From: Fragilariopsis cylindrus CCMP1102
Taxonomy: Eukaryota > Bacillariophyta > Bacillariophyceae > Bacillariales > Bacillariaceae
Direction: 5' to 3'
Assembly (NCBI GenBank): GCA_900095095.1
Contig: FMBT01000058.1
Span: 1-64,000 of the forward strand
Length of the DNA stretch: 64,000 nucleotides
How positions within the stretch are numbered: the first letter of the stretch is position 1; each line of letters starts with the position of its first letter. Below, piece after piece: positions 44,775 to 57,307 of the stretch. The notes under the pieces are model-generated. The model had not been told where the DNA came from, did not search any database, and saw only the letters and a program-made list of their open reading frames with translations. A program made the position numbers and the translations under genes.

Positions 44775-45617
44775 GTTCTTATTGTAACGATTCCTGAATA
44801 ACAGTCCTGAATAACAGTTAGCGTGTATTCTGTAGAATAAAAGCAGTCATAAATCAATTACAGGATTTACTCAATACATGCTTAGTTTGTACCACTACAC
44901 TACATTGCCTTGTGAAAATTTCTCGTTTCTCTCATCCTGAAATACGTTCATTCTAGGCCTTGATAATTTATGGGTCAAATTCTTCTGATTAGTCTTCTTT
45001 TCCACTGGAAAGAAAATCAGCTTCCATCCAATCTTTCTGCTCACAGATTGGATTTAATATGAGACCATCTAGTAGATTAGAAAACAAGATAGAAAATAGG
45101 GAATATTGTTTATATCGGGGACTATCTCTTATTGCCCAGTTTCTACCTAACAATTGTGCCTGGCTTCCTAATTGTGAACAGTTATCTTTTTTAATTAAGC
45201 ACTCTGTATTTATTTGGTAGCACCATGTTTGGCCTTTGCTAATTGAAAAAACTATGCTTCAGTTAATGTCATACTGTAGTATCATCAATTCGTATTAAAT
45301 TGAGCACTACTGATAGTACTACGAGATTTTTGTGCGTGTGGTTTGATACTATATCAGAGATGATACAAACAAGTTTTTCTTTATTGAGCTTAATCTCTGC
45401 ATAGAGACTGCTGAGAATATTATTCCATTGAATTACTAAATATACGTATAACTACTCGGTGTTAGTTTGAGGTTTCGCTCCTCCTGGAACCCGGAGAGAG
45501 AATTTTTTGAGCGACTGACGGACAAAGTGATTTTTTTTGAAAGAAATAGAACAAGGACTCGACTCATCACATTGTTAATTTTTTAAATTAAATAGGTAAC
45601 AAACAAATAATTGCCAC
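44775..45617. other. Intergenic
   Basis: This AT-rich spacer lies between plus-strand genes. No gene or repeat is evident. Confidence 0.5.
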
Positions 45618-46019
45618 ATGACACATATCAACACGGGCGTGACGAAGACTACTAGCAAAGAAGCAAAGAAGCACGATGAGCTCACCGAGAATAAATTGGT
45701 TCAAACGGGTGCTTGGTTTTGGGTGAGACTACGTCGTATAGTGACAGATCAGCTAGTAGAGTTATTCTGCCATTTTATTGCAGTAAGATTCTGTAATACG
45801 AATGCTTACAACATCTTTTCTTTTATTCTATTTCGTAGACCATACTTTCGGAGAAGATCGAATGCTTTGGAGGGAATGGCCGTCGCTTCTTTTATCGGTG
45901 TTACTTCTGGAATTTACATATGGAAACCTGTACTTGAAGAGATGCAGCAAAATCGAGTAGAACGAGAACGTCAAGAAGCGGTCGAAGGGAGTGTTTCCAA
46001 CAAAAACGAAGGCAATTGA
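45618..46019 (+). CDS. Small basic membrane protein
   Basis: An open frame of 133 codons. The C-terminal half has a basic YFRRRSNALEG, one membrane segment (GMAVASFIGVTSGIYIW) and a charged tail, like a small mitochondrial inner-membrane assembly protein. I cannot name the family. The centre (about 45723-45838) has GT-AG borders and intron-like composition, yet removing it breaks the frame, so either the intron limits differ or the region is translated. The initiator ATG is not independently supported. Confidence 0.5.
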   Translation: MTHINTGVTKTTSKEAKKHDELTENKLVQTGAWFWVRLRRIVTDQLVELFCHFIAVRFCNTNAYNIFSFILFRRPYFRRRSNALEGMAVASFIGVTSGIYIWKPVLEEMQQNRVERERQEAVEGSVSNKNEGN

Positions 46020-46144
46020 AAGAATACATTCGTAATAAACTGGTATTTAAGTTTATTTTTGCTAAAATTTAATACATTTAATACATACAATTTGTTACAG
46101 CTTTAAGTAGGAGATTCTAGACTGTCTACTAAATACAAAAGAGC

Positions 46145-48546
46145 TTAATAGCTCCGAGAGTAATTAAGTAATTCACGTTGCATTCGATCCATATCAGCCA
46201 AAGCCTCCCAAACACCTCTGGGTACTGATCCTTTGTTCTCCTTCGATTCAAGATCGAGTAGAAATTCTTGTACGGTCCAAATTTTTTTCTGTAAAAGCTG
46301 CGACCACATTTCATGTTGATGTTGTTTGGGTGTAGATACTGTTCCAGGTTGCGCTACTACCCCAGTAGCTACACCTGCAGCTTCATATGTTGGCAACAAG
46401 CTGGTATTCGCATTTTGGTTGATCGACATACCACCAAGAGGGTCGAACGACGGCAAATCACTATCCCGTCTTGATGCAGCTTCTTTCCATTCGACGGTTG
46501 TGGTGAGAATTTTCTTACGGAATGATTCCCCTTTCTGACCCCAGGATTGTCGCATTTTGTGAAAGGAAAACTTTGCATCATCCCCCGATGACATATATTG
46601 CTGATGTTGCAACTGTTCCGCATTCATATGAGGATTCTGTAGCGAGTTTGGAATCGTCGATGATTTCGGGTTTTGTTGAAACTGTTGATTGGAACCCGTA
46701 GGCATTGCCATAAATCTTATGGACGGTAATTGGAGTGGCTGGTCGTTTTCTTTTTGTTTCATTAACTCGTGCAAAGTATCCGTCAGTGGAGTGATATCCA
46801 CGAGGGGAGGCACATTCATCAGCAAATCTAGCGAATTGCTTTCGGGATCCAACAGAAGATCGCCGAGTAGGAGTATTCGGCTGGCCGATAAAATTTCCAA
46901 AGCCTGCATAACATTAGTATAACTAAAAATCGCATCCCAAAGCTTGAAGACATTCTCGTACCCAACCACTTCTCTCGAAAACATCAAACGAACCCATCTT
47001 GTACAATAAATAGGAGGTGGCGGGATGTTGGGATTACATGTCAAATGGTGATACAAAGGAGTATTATTTTGAAGGACCTTGCCCAAAATCGCTATGGACA
47101 TCTGTTGAAGAGATTTACCTTCAGACGAGACAGCATCGTATGCCGTCTTTAACCGGTCTAACGTTCGTTCCAACAGGGCGTAGCATATGGGTAGGATGGG
47201 GTTGAACATTGGATGGTCGGGGTATTCTTGATGTTCTAATTCTAAAACAAATAGAAGATAGGAGGCAATCTCGTGCATTCCCTACGATAACCAGAACAAA
47301 GAGAATTAATAAAGAAAATTACAAAGTGATCAGTTTTTAAAACATCCACAACTGGAAAATAAGAACTTCACCCAATAGAACGAAGTATCACCCACCTGTC
47401 GATAACCCATTTCTGGATGCTCTTGCGCTGTTTTTATCAGATCATTTTTGTAGTGACATATAAAAATACGGGAATAATGTAATATTGAGATCGAACGAAA
47501 AAAAATGAAAATTACAACAAGATTTGGCAGCATTTTTTTGTCACAAAGTAAGAACTAAAATCAGAAATAGCACACATACCATAAATGTAAAGGATTTCTC
47601 GTAATGACGTTATTCTTGCGTCATGTTCTGGTGTGCTACTGGGTGCCGACGAATTACCGGTGATCGGTTGTTTGGTCTCAGTCGGATGTGGCAATCGTTT
47701 CAAGTCCTTTTCGATAATTACCAACTACGATATCGGTATTGGTAACAAGACCAGTAGCATTAACAATAACAATAACAATAACAATAACAGTGATTGGATG
47801 AGGATAAAAATAGATCCATAGTGAATAGTCGTGAGAATAGGGTACATTTTTCTTCGATTTTTTTTCTTCTTTCAAATAACGTAATGTATACTTGTGAATC
47901 GTTTTAAGGAAATAAAAATCGACCAGGGACGACATTTACATGCATATACTAATAGAAAGTGATTTGTTTGTGACCTCAAAGACAAAATTGTAACTCACCG
48001 ATGCTCGATCGACTTCGTCGCTTTCGCTTTCGATAATACGAGCTTCTGTCGTCAAACCTCTTTTCCTTCTAGCTCGTTCCTTACGGTATTTTAAATATAA
48101 TTCAGATTTTTTCGTTTCCCTCGCTTCTTCTTCCATGACAATCGCCGTCAACGGATCGATATCAATTTCTGTTCTTTTTTAGTTATAGAAGATGACGACG
48201 ATTCCTGACCATTTGACTCGACTATTACTACTGCTTCCTCAACGTGTTTTTCTACTAGTTCTTTAAAAATACTTTTACACTCGATTAAGGTTTCTTTATT
48301 GCATTCCAATACGGTTTCAATAGTTGCACTTGACGAACAATCTGCGGAAATCGTAGCAGTAGGGTCGATAAGAAGGCCGAGTTGTACACGCCATCTTATC
48401 GACCTCGGCAAGTTTGACAAATATTCTCCATGTATTCTTTTTCCTTGTTCTTCATCTTCAGAAATGGTGGGTACTATCATTCCAACATGAGATGGTGAGC
48501 CAATATTGCTACTAGTATAATCACTACTTCTGGTAGGAGTCTCCAT
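46145..48546 (-). CDS. TBC1D5: TBC-domain Rab GTPase-activating protein, TBC1D5-like
   Basis: This protein stimulates GTP hydrolysis by Rab proteins. TBC1D5 acts on Rab7 with retromer in endosomal sorting. Minus-strand exons 48546-47999, 47724-47580, 47427-47396 and 47281-46145 total 1862 bases, and one base missing in a run of A near 48178 gives 621 codons. Catalytic fingers are visible: the arginine finger in IEKDLKRLPHP (IxxDxxR) and the glutamine finger in EMGYRQGMHEI, which lies across the junction of a 32-base exon. The DPLT block and a long spacer before the arginine finger are typical of TBC1D5. The C-terminus is low-complexity and Gln-rich, with a final coiled stretch. The start at 48546 is the first ATG. 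Confidence 0.88.
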
Positions 48547-50957
48547 GGTCGAATTCTTCACTACAATTGTAAAATGTTACCAAAAATTATCGAATGAAAA
48601 GTAAAAATAGTAGCTCCAGTACTCAGTAGTCCCACTTACTTCTGTGCTCCTACTCCCGCTCCTTGGACGAAGTGTTCTTGGCAAGGGTTACTCTCTGTAT
48701 AAGGATATCGATATAGCTTGAGAATTTGTCTGTGTAGTGTTTGTTCCGATATGTCAACGAGCGTATGATCATGTTAGAAGAAAGATTTTTAAATCTAATA
48801 CCTATCAGTGTTGAATGTTGGGTACTGTACTTGACATTTTACACGCAAAGCGCAATAGAGAGGATCCTTTCCAAATAAAACGCGTAGATTTGATTTACTG
48901 CACACAAAACCTGCTGCCATGATCTCACGGATTTATTCGGCGATTCTTTGGTCATTCAATTTGACACTACAACTACTGTACTAATTTATGTATTCTAGCT
49001 AGACCTATTAATTTCTTCTGTACCTTAACATAATCAGAGCAAGAACTAATAAATCTTCAAAGGTTCTGATGTAAGTGTTAAGAATGAATGGACGGGTGTT
49101 TACAGCTTGATTGAGGCAGGTAGGTCCCACACCCAGTCCTGGATGAAACATATTTTATAACTTACTTGTCAAAACTCTCACTCAATTTTCGACTTTTGAC
49201 AAAAAAAATCACTGTGTTGATACACAGCTTTTCTAGAGTTTGTATTGTACAAGTATGACTAGTAAGCACCACCCTAATCTATTCTTGTAATACCAAATTA
49301 CTTTGTATTCATTCATACAGGTCTCAACATAATTTTCCACACCAAAGAAATTAAACCACACTTTCCCCTACTATTGAATGTACTGCTATTAAGTAGTAAT
49401 AGATGTTGAAATTTGCACTATTAATTTAGTGCCATCAGCAGAAGTGGAGATATTGTTGACTACATTACCCATTGTATGCCATGGTGATGTAAATAATTTC
49501 TCAATCAAATTCTTAAATGCACTAAAAGTAATGACGGATGGATCAAAAATACAGCAAGACCCGGTATTTCATGTGAGCTTCTTTGCGTGTCATCTCTTAT
49601 AGATTGATAATAGACTTAATGAGGTATATTAATGAACCCAATTGCACTTGCTAAGCAGACTGTATCTATTATTTGCTGATATTTTAGTGTTATGGTATGT
49701 GGATTATGAGGTTTTGTATTCCTTATAAGATTCCTATAAGAACCGGTGCATGATGTTTGAATTGTATATTTGAGGGCACTTTTCCTGGAAAGCATAAGAA
49801 AATTATCTAACTCCCATTCATTTCACATTATTTGTCTGTGATTAGGTTTGTGTAGGAAGAAGGACAGGTTTTTTTTACACTGCTACCAGCAGCATTATCC
49901 AAATATATGTTCATAATTCCTTTCTGGTCATGCCTCCTTTGAACACAAGGCAGATCACAGTATTCAATACATCATACAGATAGATATTAGAATAATATAC
50001 TAGTACAAATAGGTTTATTACTTAGTATTACGGTTGGAAAATAGCTCGCCCAACATTTATTTGGAAAATAGCTCCCCCAACTCCTTATGATATTGAATAT
50101 GAGCGTGCTCCCCCGTAATTGGCAGTGTGAACCGATAAATAGAGGTTTATTATATTTTTTAGAAGGAGTATAATTACGTGCGTTAGCAAATAGTGTTTAA
50201 AATGATAGTACAAATTCGGCAGGCGCACTCTACGTTAGCTGCGCGATGCCCCTTCACTTTTTTCGATGTGAAATGTATGTGTGAAGCAGTGGTAAAGTTT
50301 AAAAGTATGTTGGTTGGAGATTTGACTTTGTTTCATGTTCAAACGAATAAAAAATATATAGTAAAAGCCTTCGCAAGATGCTGTGGTGCTCTTCACCTCG
50401 CGAAAACAACCACCGGCTATATATTTCAACGAAAGTTCCACGCTAGGACATACCAGTTGGGCTAGTTAAAGTTATCGATTTGATTTGATTTGAGTCTATT
50501 CATTTATCTAGTTTACTTCGAAAAAGAGAACTTGGAGTTTATTATAATTTTGTTAAAACTCACGAGAAAAATTGGAACTTTCTTTGTGTTTTTAATTTCT
50601 CTCTTAAACTTGAAATACTCCCTTCATCCGTTGGCAGATCTTATTTCGTGTACCGTAATTCAACGAAAATACAAACACACACACACACACACACTTGCAC
50701 ACGACACGACACAATAAAACATAATTATTTTGATACCACTCCCACCGTTTACCACGCAACGAATTATCTTTTCACACAACAAAAACAACAACTCCTACTT
50801 AATTTCAATTTTTCCTTACCGTGGGATCAATCATCTACGTGGTACTTTGTACTCTTCATTTTCTTTCTGGATACTTGAAAATTACTCAACAATTATCACA
50901 AAACATATCACTTGATTCATCTTCACATCTTCACTCATTGTTCTCACTTTTTTTATC
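48547..50957. other. Intergenic, 2.4 kb
   Basis: This is a long divergent spacer. It contains an (AC)10 run at 50675-50694. A frame at 50193-50465 has no recognisable domain. I see no gene or defined transposon. Confidence 0.45.
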
Positions 50958-53923
50958 ATGGATGATTCCTGGTATCAATTCGTATCTGAACAACGGGACG
51001 CAGTGGACGGTTCAGAACAACAACATCCATTAGAAGTTTCAGGAAGGCAAGAAGACATTGACCCAAGTGGGTTAGGTTGTAGCAGCAACTTGGACGAGAT
51101 ACTGCGAAGAAGAAGGAGAAGTAGTTCACCAACTAGTTTGAAGGTATCGACAGCATCCATAGCGGTTATATTACCAGAAAAAGACTATAATCCTTCCTTA
51201 GAAATACTTAGGTCATTTTCATCCGATTCAATGCAAGCTATAAACAAAAGCCAATCGGCAGACCCCGACTTTGATCGAGGACTTCGAAGCGCAACATCAG
51301 CAGTCAACGTTGAACCGGCACAGATTCCTCGTAGAAATCTAACTGAAGCCTTCGAAGAGTTATACATCAAGCCGTCCAAGTCCTGGTCGAATAATGTGAC
51401 TGATTCACCTGATATGAAACAATTGAATGGTTTCGTACGAAAGAACATTGTATCTGGAACTTCAAATATGATTTCTCCAACTGGAGTTACTGAATTGGAC
51501 ACAGCAGCGACTGTTGAGTCGGCAGGAACAACTTTGACATCCCTCGCGGACCATCCCTCAAATCTTGTCACGCCGATTAAAGTTGAACCAATCACGAAAA
51601 CAGTGAATGAATCACTTGATTTTCGATTACATCCACAACTCCAACGAGATATGTCTGATCATCTAGTCCAACGGGTGTCGATGTATGCTATTATTCATGA
51701 TATAAACAAGGAGGCCACGTCGATGGCTGCCAATGATGATTCTGGTTACAATCGAAATCCGGAAGAAGTTAATGAAAATTATGACCCACTCATCATGGCT
51801 GTATATGGGCTTCCTAGATTAAAATATACCGGCCCAAGTTCTTTCATCAAGATGGCTCTAATAGACGAAGAACGATGGCTATTGGACGCAATCGATTCAA
51901 GAAACCCAGAGGAGACACGATCCATCAAAGCCTGTCCTCCTACGTTTCTGCAGGCCATGGGCGAACGAGATTATGAAAATCCGTTAACATCTATTTCGAA
52001 CGGTAGTAGAACTCAACTTTGGAAGCCATCGCGAAGCTGGTGGGAAGCGAAGAGCGGTAAAAATCCTTGGATTGAACCACAATGTCATAATCGAAGGTGG
52101 AGGTAAGATTATTTATTTGGATCGTGGTCGGCTCTATAATGGCTGCTGTCGACAATTCTTCTAAATAACTGAAATTATGTAGCTCACATCTTCGTGCAAA
52201 ATAAAACCCTGTTTGTCCATTTTCTAGGTACCTTTGGCCACTCATACACTATCACAAATTCTTAGCAAAATGTATCAAAAAACTCAAGCGGAATGGTGTT
52301 TGTGTGAAGTCTACAGTGTCTCCCGTCTCTGTCTATCTACGCGAGGAAGTCTGTGCCGTGTCAGATCACTTAGCATCGGTTTCTCTTTTTGACTCCGACG
52401 AATGGATGGAGTGCTTACAACATTTTGAAGGTTGGACTGAATCGAGTGAGAAGGCTGCTAAACGTTCTCGAGAACATGTGTCTAAGCTCAAGCTAAGGTC
52501 ATTACATGAGCCCGGTGATGTTGAGAGTGCATTATTACGTAACCAGATTGACGAACAGTACCTTCGAGCGATGATCCGAGCAAGAGCACAATTAACAGGC
52601 AAGGGCGTCACTCAAGAAGAGAAACGAACATCGAAGGAGCCCATGAGGCGTAGAGAACGTGTTCAAAATGGCTCGATAAAGTCTTCCTTATCGATTTCAT
52701 CTGTCGACGCTGAAGCTCCTCGGCCTCAACATATCTCTACATACAATCCAAAAGGACGACCAGGCCCTTCGGGTCCACCGAGAAATCAATGGCAAGGATA
52801 TAACCCTCATCATGGTTGGTGGCAGAATGGTTGGCAACACCATCCTCCATACCCATACGGAGACGACGCAAGCGTTCATTCATCTATCTCGTGCGATACT
52901 GGCTATTCTCATGGGTACATGAATGGTTTCAATCACGGTCCAGTTCCTCCTCCTCCTCCACAGTATTATCAGCCTTCCATAATGTATTCACAACACCAAC
53001 ACCACCCAATGCAGGGTGGGCATCATGGTCATGGGCAATATCCTCATCTGCCGTGCCGCCAAATCCCCCCGTTTATTCAGCCGACGCTTACGATCCGCAG
53101 CATATGGACCATTCAGGCTGGGTAAGTCATCCTTCTATGGGACCTTATCCAAACCACGAGATACCCGGTACTCCAGATGGTGTTCCTACTGAATTACAAG
53201 ATTCTTCATTCACGCCAGAGCAAGTTTCTCAAATAGAAATTTCGGAAGCTACTCAAAACCCGGACGAATCATTTGATACCCATAGAACACCATATAAACC
53301 TAATCCAAACCACGGAATCCCTATGTCTCCATATTGGGGACATCTTCAAGACCACGCTACGCTTTCGATGATGGGACTATCGAGCCCACCAGGTGGTGCT
53401 ATGCCTCCTACACCCCATCGTACCGGAGACGCATCTGTTAATTTAGAAGAGATGTCAGCGGCAGATATGAAGAACAATTTGAATGCACAGCCATTACTAG
53501 TTAGACAGCAGTATTACGGATATGGTGTAAGTTTAGTGCATATTGATACTTTCCTTTGTGTATGTAACATATTCACAATCTTGTTTTTAATTGCATTCTA
53601 ATTGTATTCAACTCACATTATTAATTTCTCAATGCTCGCAGTATGGAAGCAGAGAAGGATATGCTCCTCCATCTCCAGCCACTCAATTTATGATGTCCCC
53701 ACAGGCGAGTTTTGCTTACAATTACGGTTATGGATTTTCCCCCGCCCGTCGTACTGGATCTCAGACTAAGCTATTGAATACATCAATTAGCGAAGAAGAA
53801 ATTGATGTGCTGAATGGTATGCCTGAAGGCGGTAATGCAATTTCAGAAAGTTCAGCACCACCATCATTGTTGAAGCATGAGAGAGAAATCCATGGCGATA
53901 CAGATGATGTGCAGGCTGGGTAA
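50958..53923 (+). CDS. Large unrecognised protein with prion-like C-terminus
   Basis: Exons 50958-52102, 52228-53526 and 53642-53923 total 2726 bases, and one missing base between about 53030 and 53090 gives 909 codons. The N-terminal third is acidic and serine-rich with an RRRRRSS patch. A more ordered middle (about 240-440) contains YGLPRLKYTGPSSF, WWEAKSGKNPW and YLWPLIHYHKFLAKCI, which looks conserved. From about 600 on it is dominated by Pro, Gln, His, Tyr and Gly (VPPPPPQYYQ, MYSQHQHHP), a typical disordered, condensate-prone tail. I do not recognise the family. It is probably lineage-specific. Confidence 0.75.
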
Positions 53924-54350
53924 TTATTAATCCATTTGAAAAATAATAATGAACGCTCAATAGCCCGAACAAGATCGGAGCCGAATATAGATTAAATAAG
54001 ATATACCCTTTCGGCATCGATTGTTCAACTCAACAAACTATAGAGGCAGGACGACGAGAACGCGACCCGGTTTGATATATGTTAATTAAATTAACTCAAA
54101 CTATTTGCGTCTCAGTTTCTTTAAATTGATTCAATTTAGTTATTGGTAACACAGTATTGGTAACTGCTAAATAAGTATCTTTTTTATAATTTTATATCTT
54201 TTACTTTTTATCTTAAGCTCGATTTCTTTTAACATTTGTTTCTCGTTTCCTGAAGAAACCATTCGTTCCACCTCCCGTGCAGTTTCCCTATTTTGTGCAA
54301 TAGACGCATCCTCTCATCGTCATTATCATTATTTTCTTCATCATCATTTC
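53924..54350. other. Convergent intergenic spacer
   Basis: Two 3' ends face each other here. No gene or repeat is seen. Confidence 0.55.
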
Positions 54351-56563
54351 CTAGATTCTTTTGAGGAAACCGCGGATCGGGTTGTCATCGTCTTCAGTAG
54401 CTTCGTTCGATCCTTCCTCGAATGCCCCCACGAGACGATCAACTTTAACTTGTAAAATTTTCTTATCATCTGCATTCATTATCTCAAAGCACCAACCTCT
54501 GCTCATAACAAAGTCTCCGACTTGAGGGATTTCCCCTGCGCACATGCATAAGAAACCGGATAAAGTAGCAAATACTTTCAGAGCCTCTTCTTCGTCTAAA
54601 TTTAGATCGAGATAGTGTCACAATCACCAAGATCGGCATCTCCTCGAATTATGAAACTTCCATCGTCTTGTAGGGTTATAGAATCCTCCGAGAAATCGTA
54701 CTCTTCCTCATCATCTTCGTCGTATATTTCCCCGACAACCTCCTCTACGATATCTTCTAAAGAGACAAGTCCTTCTGTACCACCATATTCGTCGACGACA
54801 ATAGCCATATGGACACGCCTGCGTCGCATTTCTTGCAGTACCGACCACCCGTTCGCCGTTTCTGGTACAAAGTAACAAGATTCGATCAGTTCTGCTGTAC
54901 TGATCGACTTTTCCATCCTCCTTGCTAATTCCAATCCAGTCAGCGGTTTCACGTAATTTTCCTTTCCTTTTGGCGTTTGCACGGTCGGCATATTTTCTGT
55001 TGTGTAAAGCTGTGTAACTTGTTCTGATGACATTGACGACGAAGACAACGAAGACGACGAAGACTGTTCAGATAAAGCTGTTGAAAGTCGTACATCGCCT
55101 CCCTTCTCTTCCGCTTCCTCTTTCACAGACGAATCCTTGTTATTAGTACCACTATTTTCTCGAATCTTACGAATGACGTCTTCGTCGACTAAAACTCCAT
55201 TAACGAAAAAGTCGAGAACATTTTTTGCCAGGACAATTCCTACAATATTATCGATCTCACCGTCGTATACGGGGATACGACTATATCCACTTTCTCGAAC
55301 TACACCCAAGACACTCGCTACACTCATTTCTTTCGGAACGGCGATGATTTCAACTCGAGGCTTCATAATCTCCTTAACACGTTGGTTTTGTAGTCCTAAA
55401 ACACCCTGGATCATTTCTTGTTCACCGAGATCGATTGTTCCCGAATCTCTTGCTCCGGTTACGATCAACCGGAGTTGCGAGTCGGTAATACTAGCATTGT
55501 CCTTATCCTTGAGACCAATCAGACTGAGAGTTTTCTTGACAAGCCAACTAAGGGACATACCTATGGGACTAACCACGGTGGTAATGATATTGATAGGTGG
55601 GGTCATGATCCGTGCGACACTTTCCGCATTCGTTACACCGATCGACTTCGGTAATAGTTCGACGAAGAAAAGAGTAAGAAAGGTGAGTGCTAATGCACCA
55701 TACTTTTCACCCGATGCTCCAAAAGAACCAGCCACTAAATGTGTGAAGACTGTTGTTGCGAAGATAGAGCAGGTTGTGGATGCTACCAAGATAGTAGTTA
55801 ATACTCGAGTGATGTCTTCATTCAAAATTTTAAACGTCCCCCTCTTGCCTAATTTTTCTTCCTCCTCCGCAAATTCTTTTACCTTCCATGGATATAAGGT
55901 AGTAATAGCGATCTCTGCTGCATGTAACAGAGCAAGAGCTACGAAAAGGCTACCAAATAGACCAAGCAAGGATAATTGCTCCTTCCTCGGTAGAGGGGCA
56001 GTCGCAGCACCTGAACTACTACCTCCCATAGCTCCCATGGCTAATGCTACAGTCGGTCGAACCAGAAAGGATACAGCTATAGAAGCAAATGCCAACCACA
56101 TTCTACGATAGCTTCTTTTGTTTTTCTTATTCCTACAACGTTTGAAGGATTTGTTGTTATTGTTTTCATATTGGTTTAATGTCATTTTACTATTTCGTTG
56201 GAAGATTCCTCGTAAACGATTTCCGACTCGTGAAAATTTATTAATCGCGGTAGATCCTTCTTCCTCGTCAATACAGACGCTTTCTGGATGATGGTAGTGA
56301 ACCAGCGATTGTTGACGACCATAGTATCGTGACGCTGTTGATATTGGCTTTGATGATAATGATGATGCGAATGGTGCAAGTGATCCAAAAACCTTACTAG
56401 ATTGTTGATGTTGTTGTTTTCGTCGTAATACTGGTGGTGTTGTCATCGTCGTCGTTGACGGTAGACAGTTCTCAACAGCAAATCCTGTAACTTCACTACC
56501 ATTCTTCTGCAAAAAAAGAAGCACTATCAGTAATAGTATCGTGGCATTATTCAAAATAGCCAT
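54351..56563 (-). CDS. Plastid CNNM/CorC-type transporter (DUF21-CBS-CorC_HlyC)
   Basis: This is probably an ion, likely magnesium, exporter of the CNNM/CorC family. Arabidopsis has chloroplast members of this type. It is a single exon of 737 residues once one base near 54605 is restored (738 codons). The N-terminus has a hydrophobic signal, then VTGFAVEN, a plausible plastid motif, and a second hydrophobic stretch near 165. The DUF21 membrane domain spans about 190-350 ([12 protein letters not shown]). The CBS pair starts near 395 ([19 protein letters not shown]) and near 560 ([17 protein letters not shown]), separated by a Ser/Glu-rich insert. The CorC_HlyC domain ([24 protein letters not shown]) ends the protein. 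Without the restored base the CorC domain would be cut. Confidence 0.87.
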
Positions 56564-57307
56564 GCCTTGAATTTATTCTTGATATGTATATACCGATGTC
56601 TACTTTTTGTTCAGTCAATCTAAACCTAAACTAAAAACTTAGTTCTTGCCCACGTTCCGTTTGTTGGAATTTGATTTTTGCTCTACCAAGATCGAAAGAG
56701 TACAGTATTGCAGATGACAGATCTATTCTACAATAAAATACTGGTATTTAGTACTTCAAAGTATTTAAGATGGTTCAAATGATTTGATGAGATGAATTTC
56801 TTTAATTCATCATTCGAATGAATGATGATGGAAAATTTAAGCATCAAAAATCGACGCACGAGTCCGTTCGTCCTTCGCTCAGTAAAAACAAAAGAAAAAG
56901 AAGACTAAAGCAGTAGAAGTGTAAAGTCCACAGTTTAAAACGTCTTTCGCCAAAAGACGTTTTGATTATGTTTGAGTGTTATTTTTGATGCGTGAATTAT
57001 TTGATTTTATGCGCGCGCGCGAAATAATGTCTCGTACTTCATTTGACCGCTGGAATCCAGTGGAATGAATGATATGAATCATCATCGAATGAATGAATGA
57101 ATGAATCATCGAATGAATCATCCTTAAGATTTCTTGCTTTATTTTCCTTTTCGTCATGATGTTCTTTTCGATAACTTGCCATGTAACTCATCTTACGCAC
57201 ATGAGTAAACGAAATCAGTGGTCGATCAAAATAACATATAAACAGGCATCGTTGGAGGAAGAACTATTCATCAAATTTACTTTCTTTCCAACCAAAAATA
57301 TTTAACT
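56564..57307. promoter_or_regulatory. Bidirectional upstream region with hairpin and GAAT repeat
   Basis: This region lies between two divergent genes for plastid-type proteins. It holds a perfect 11-bp stem with a 5-base loop at 56937-56963 (arms AAAACGTCTTT and its complement), a GCGCGCGCGC run near 57012 and a GAAT/GAATCATC repeat at about 57062-57120. The ACGT cores in the arms could be bZIP sites. Confidence 0.5.

Noticed and set aside
50193-50465. A 90-codon plus-strand gene
   Set aside because: No domain, no splice partner and no conserved-looking segment. It is likely chance.
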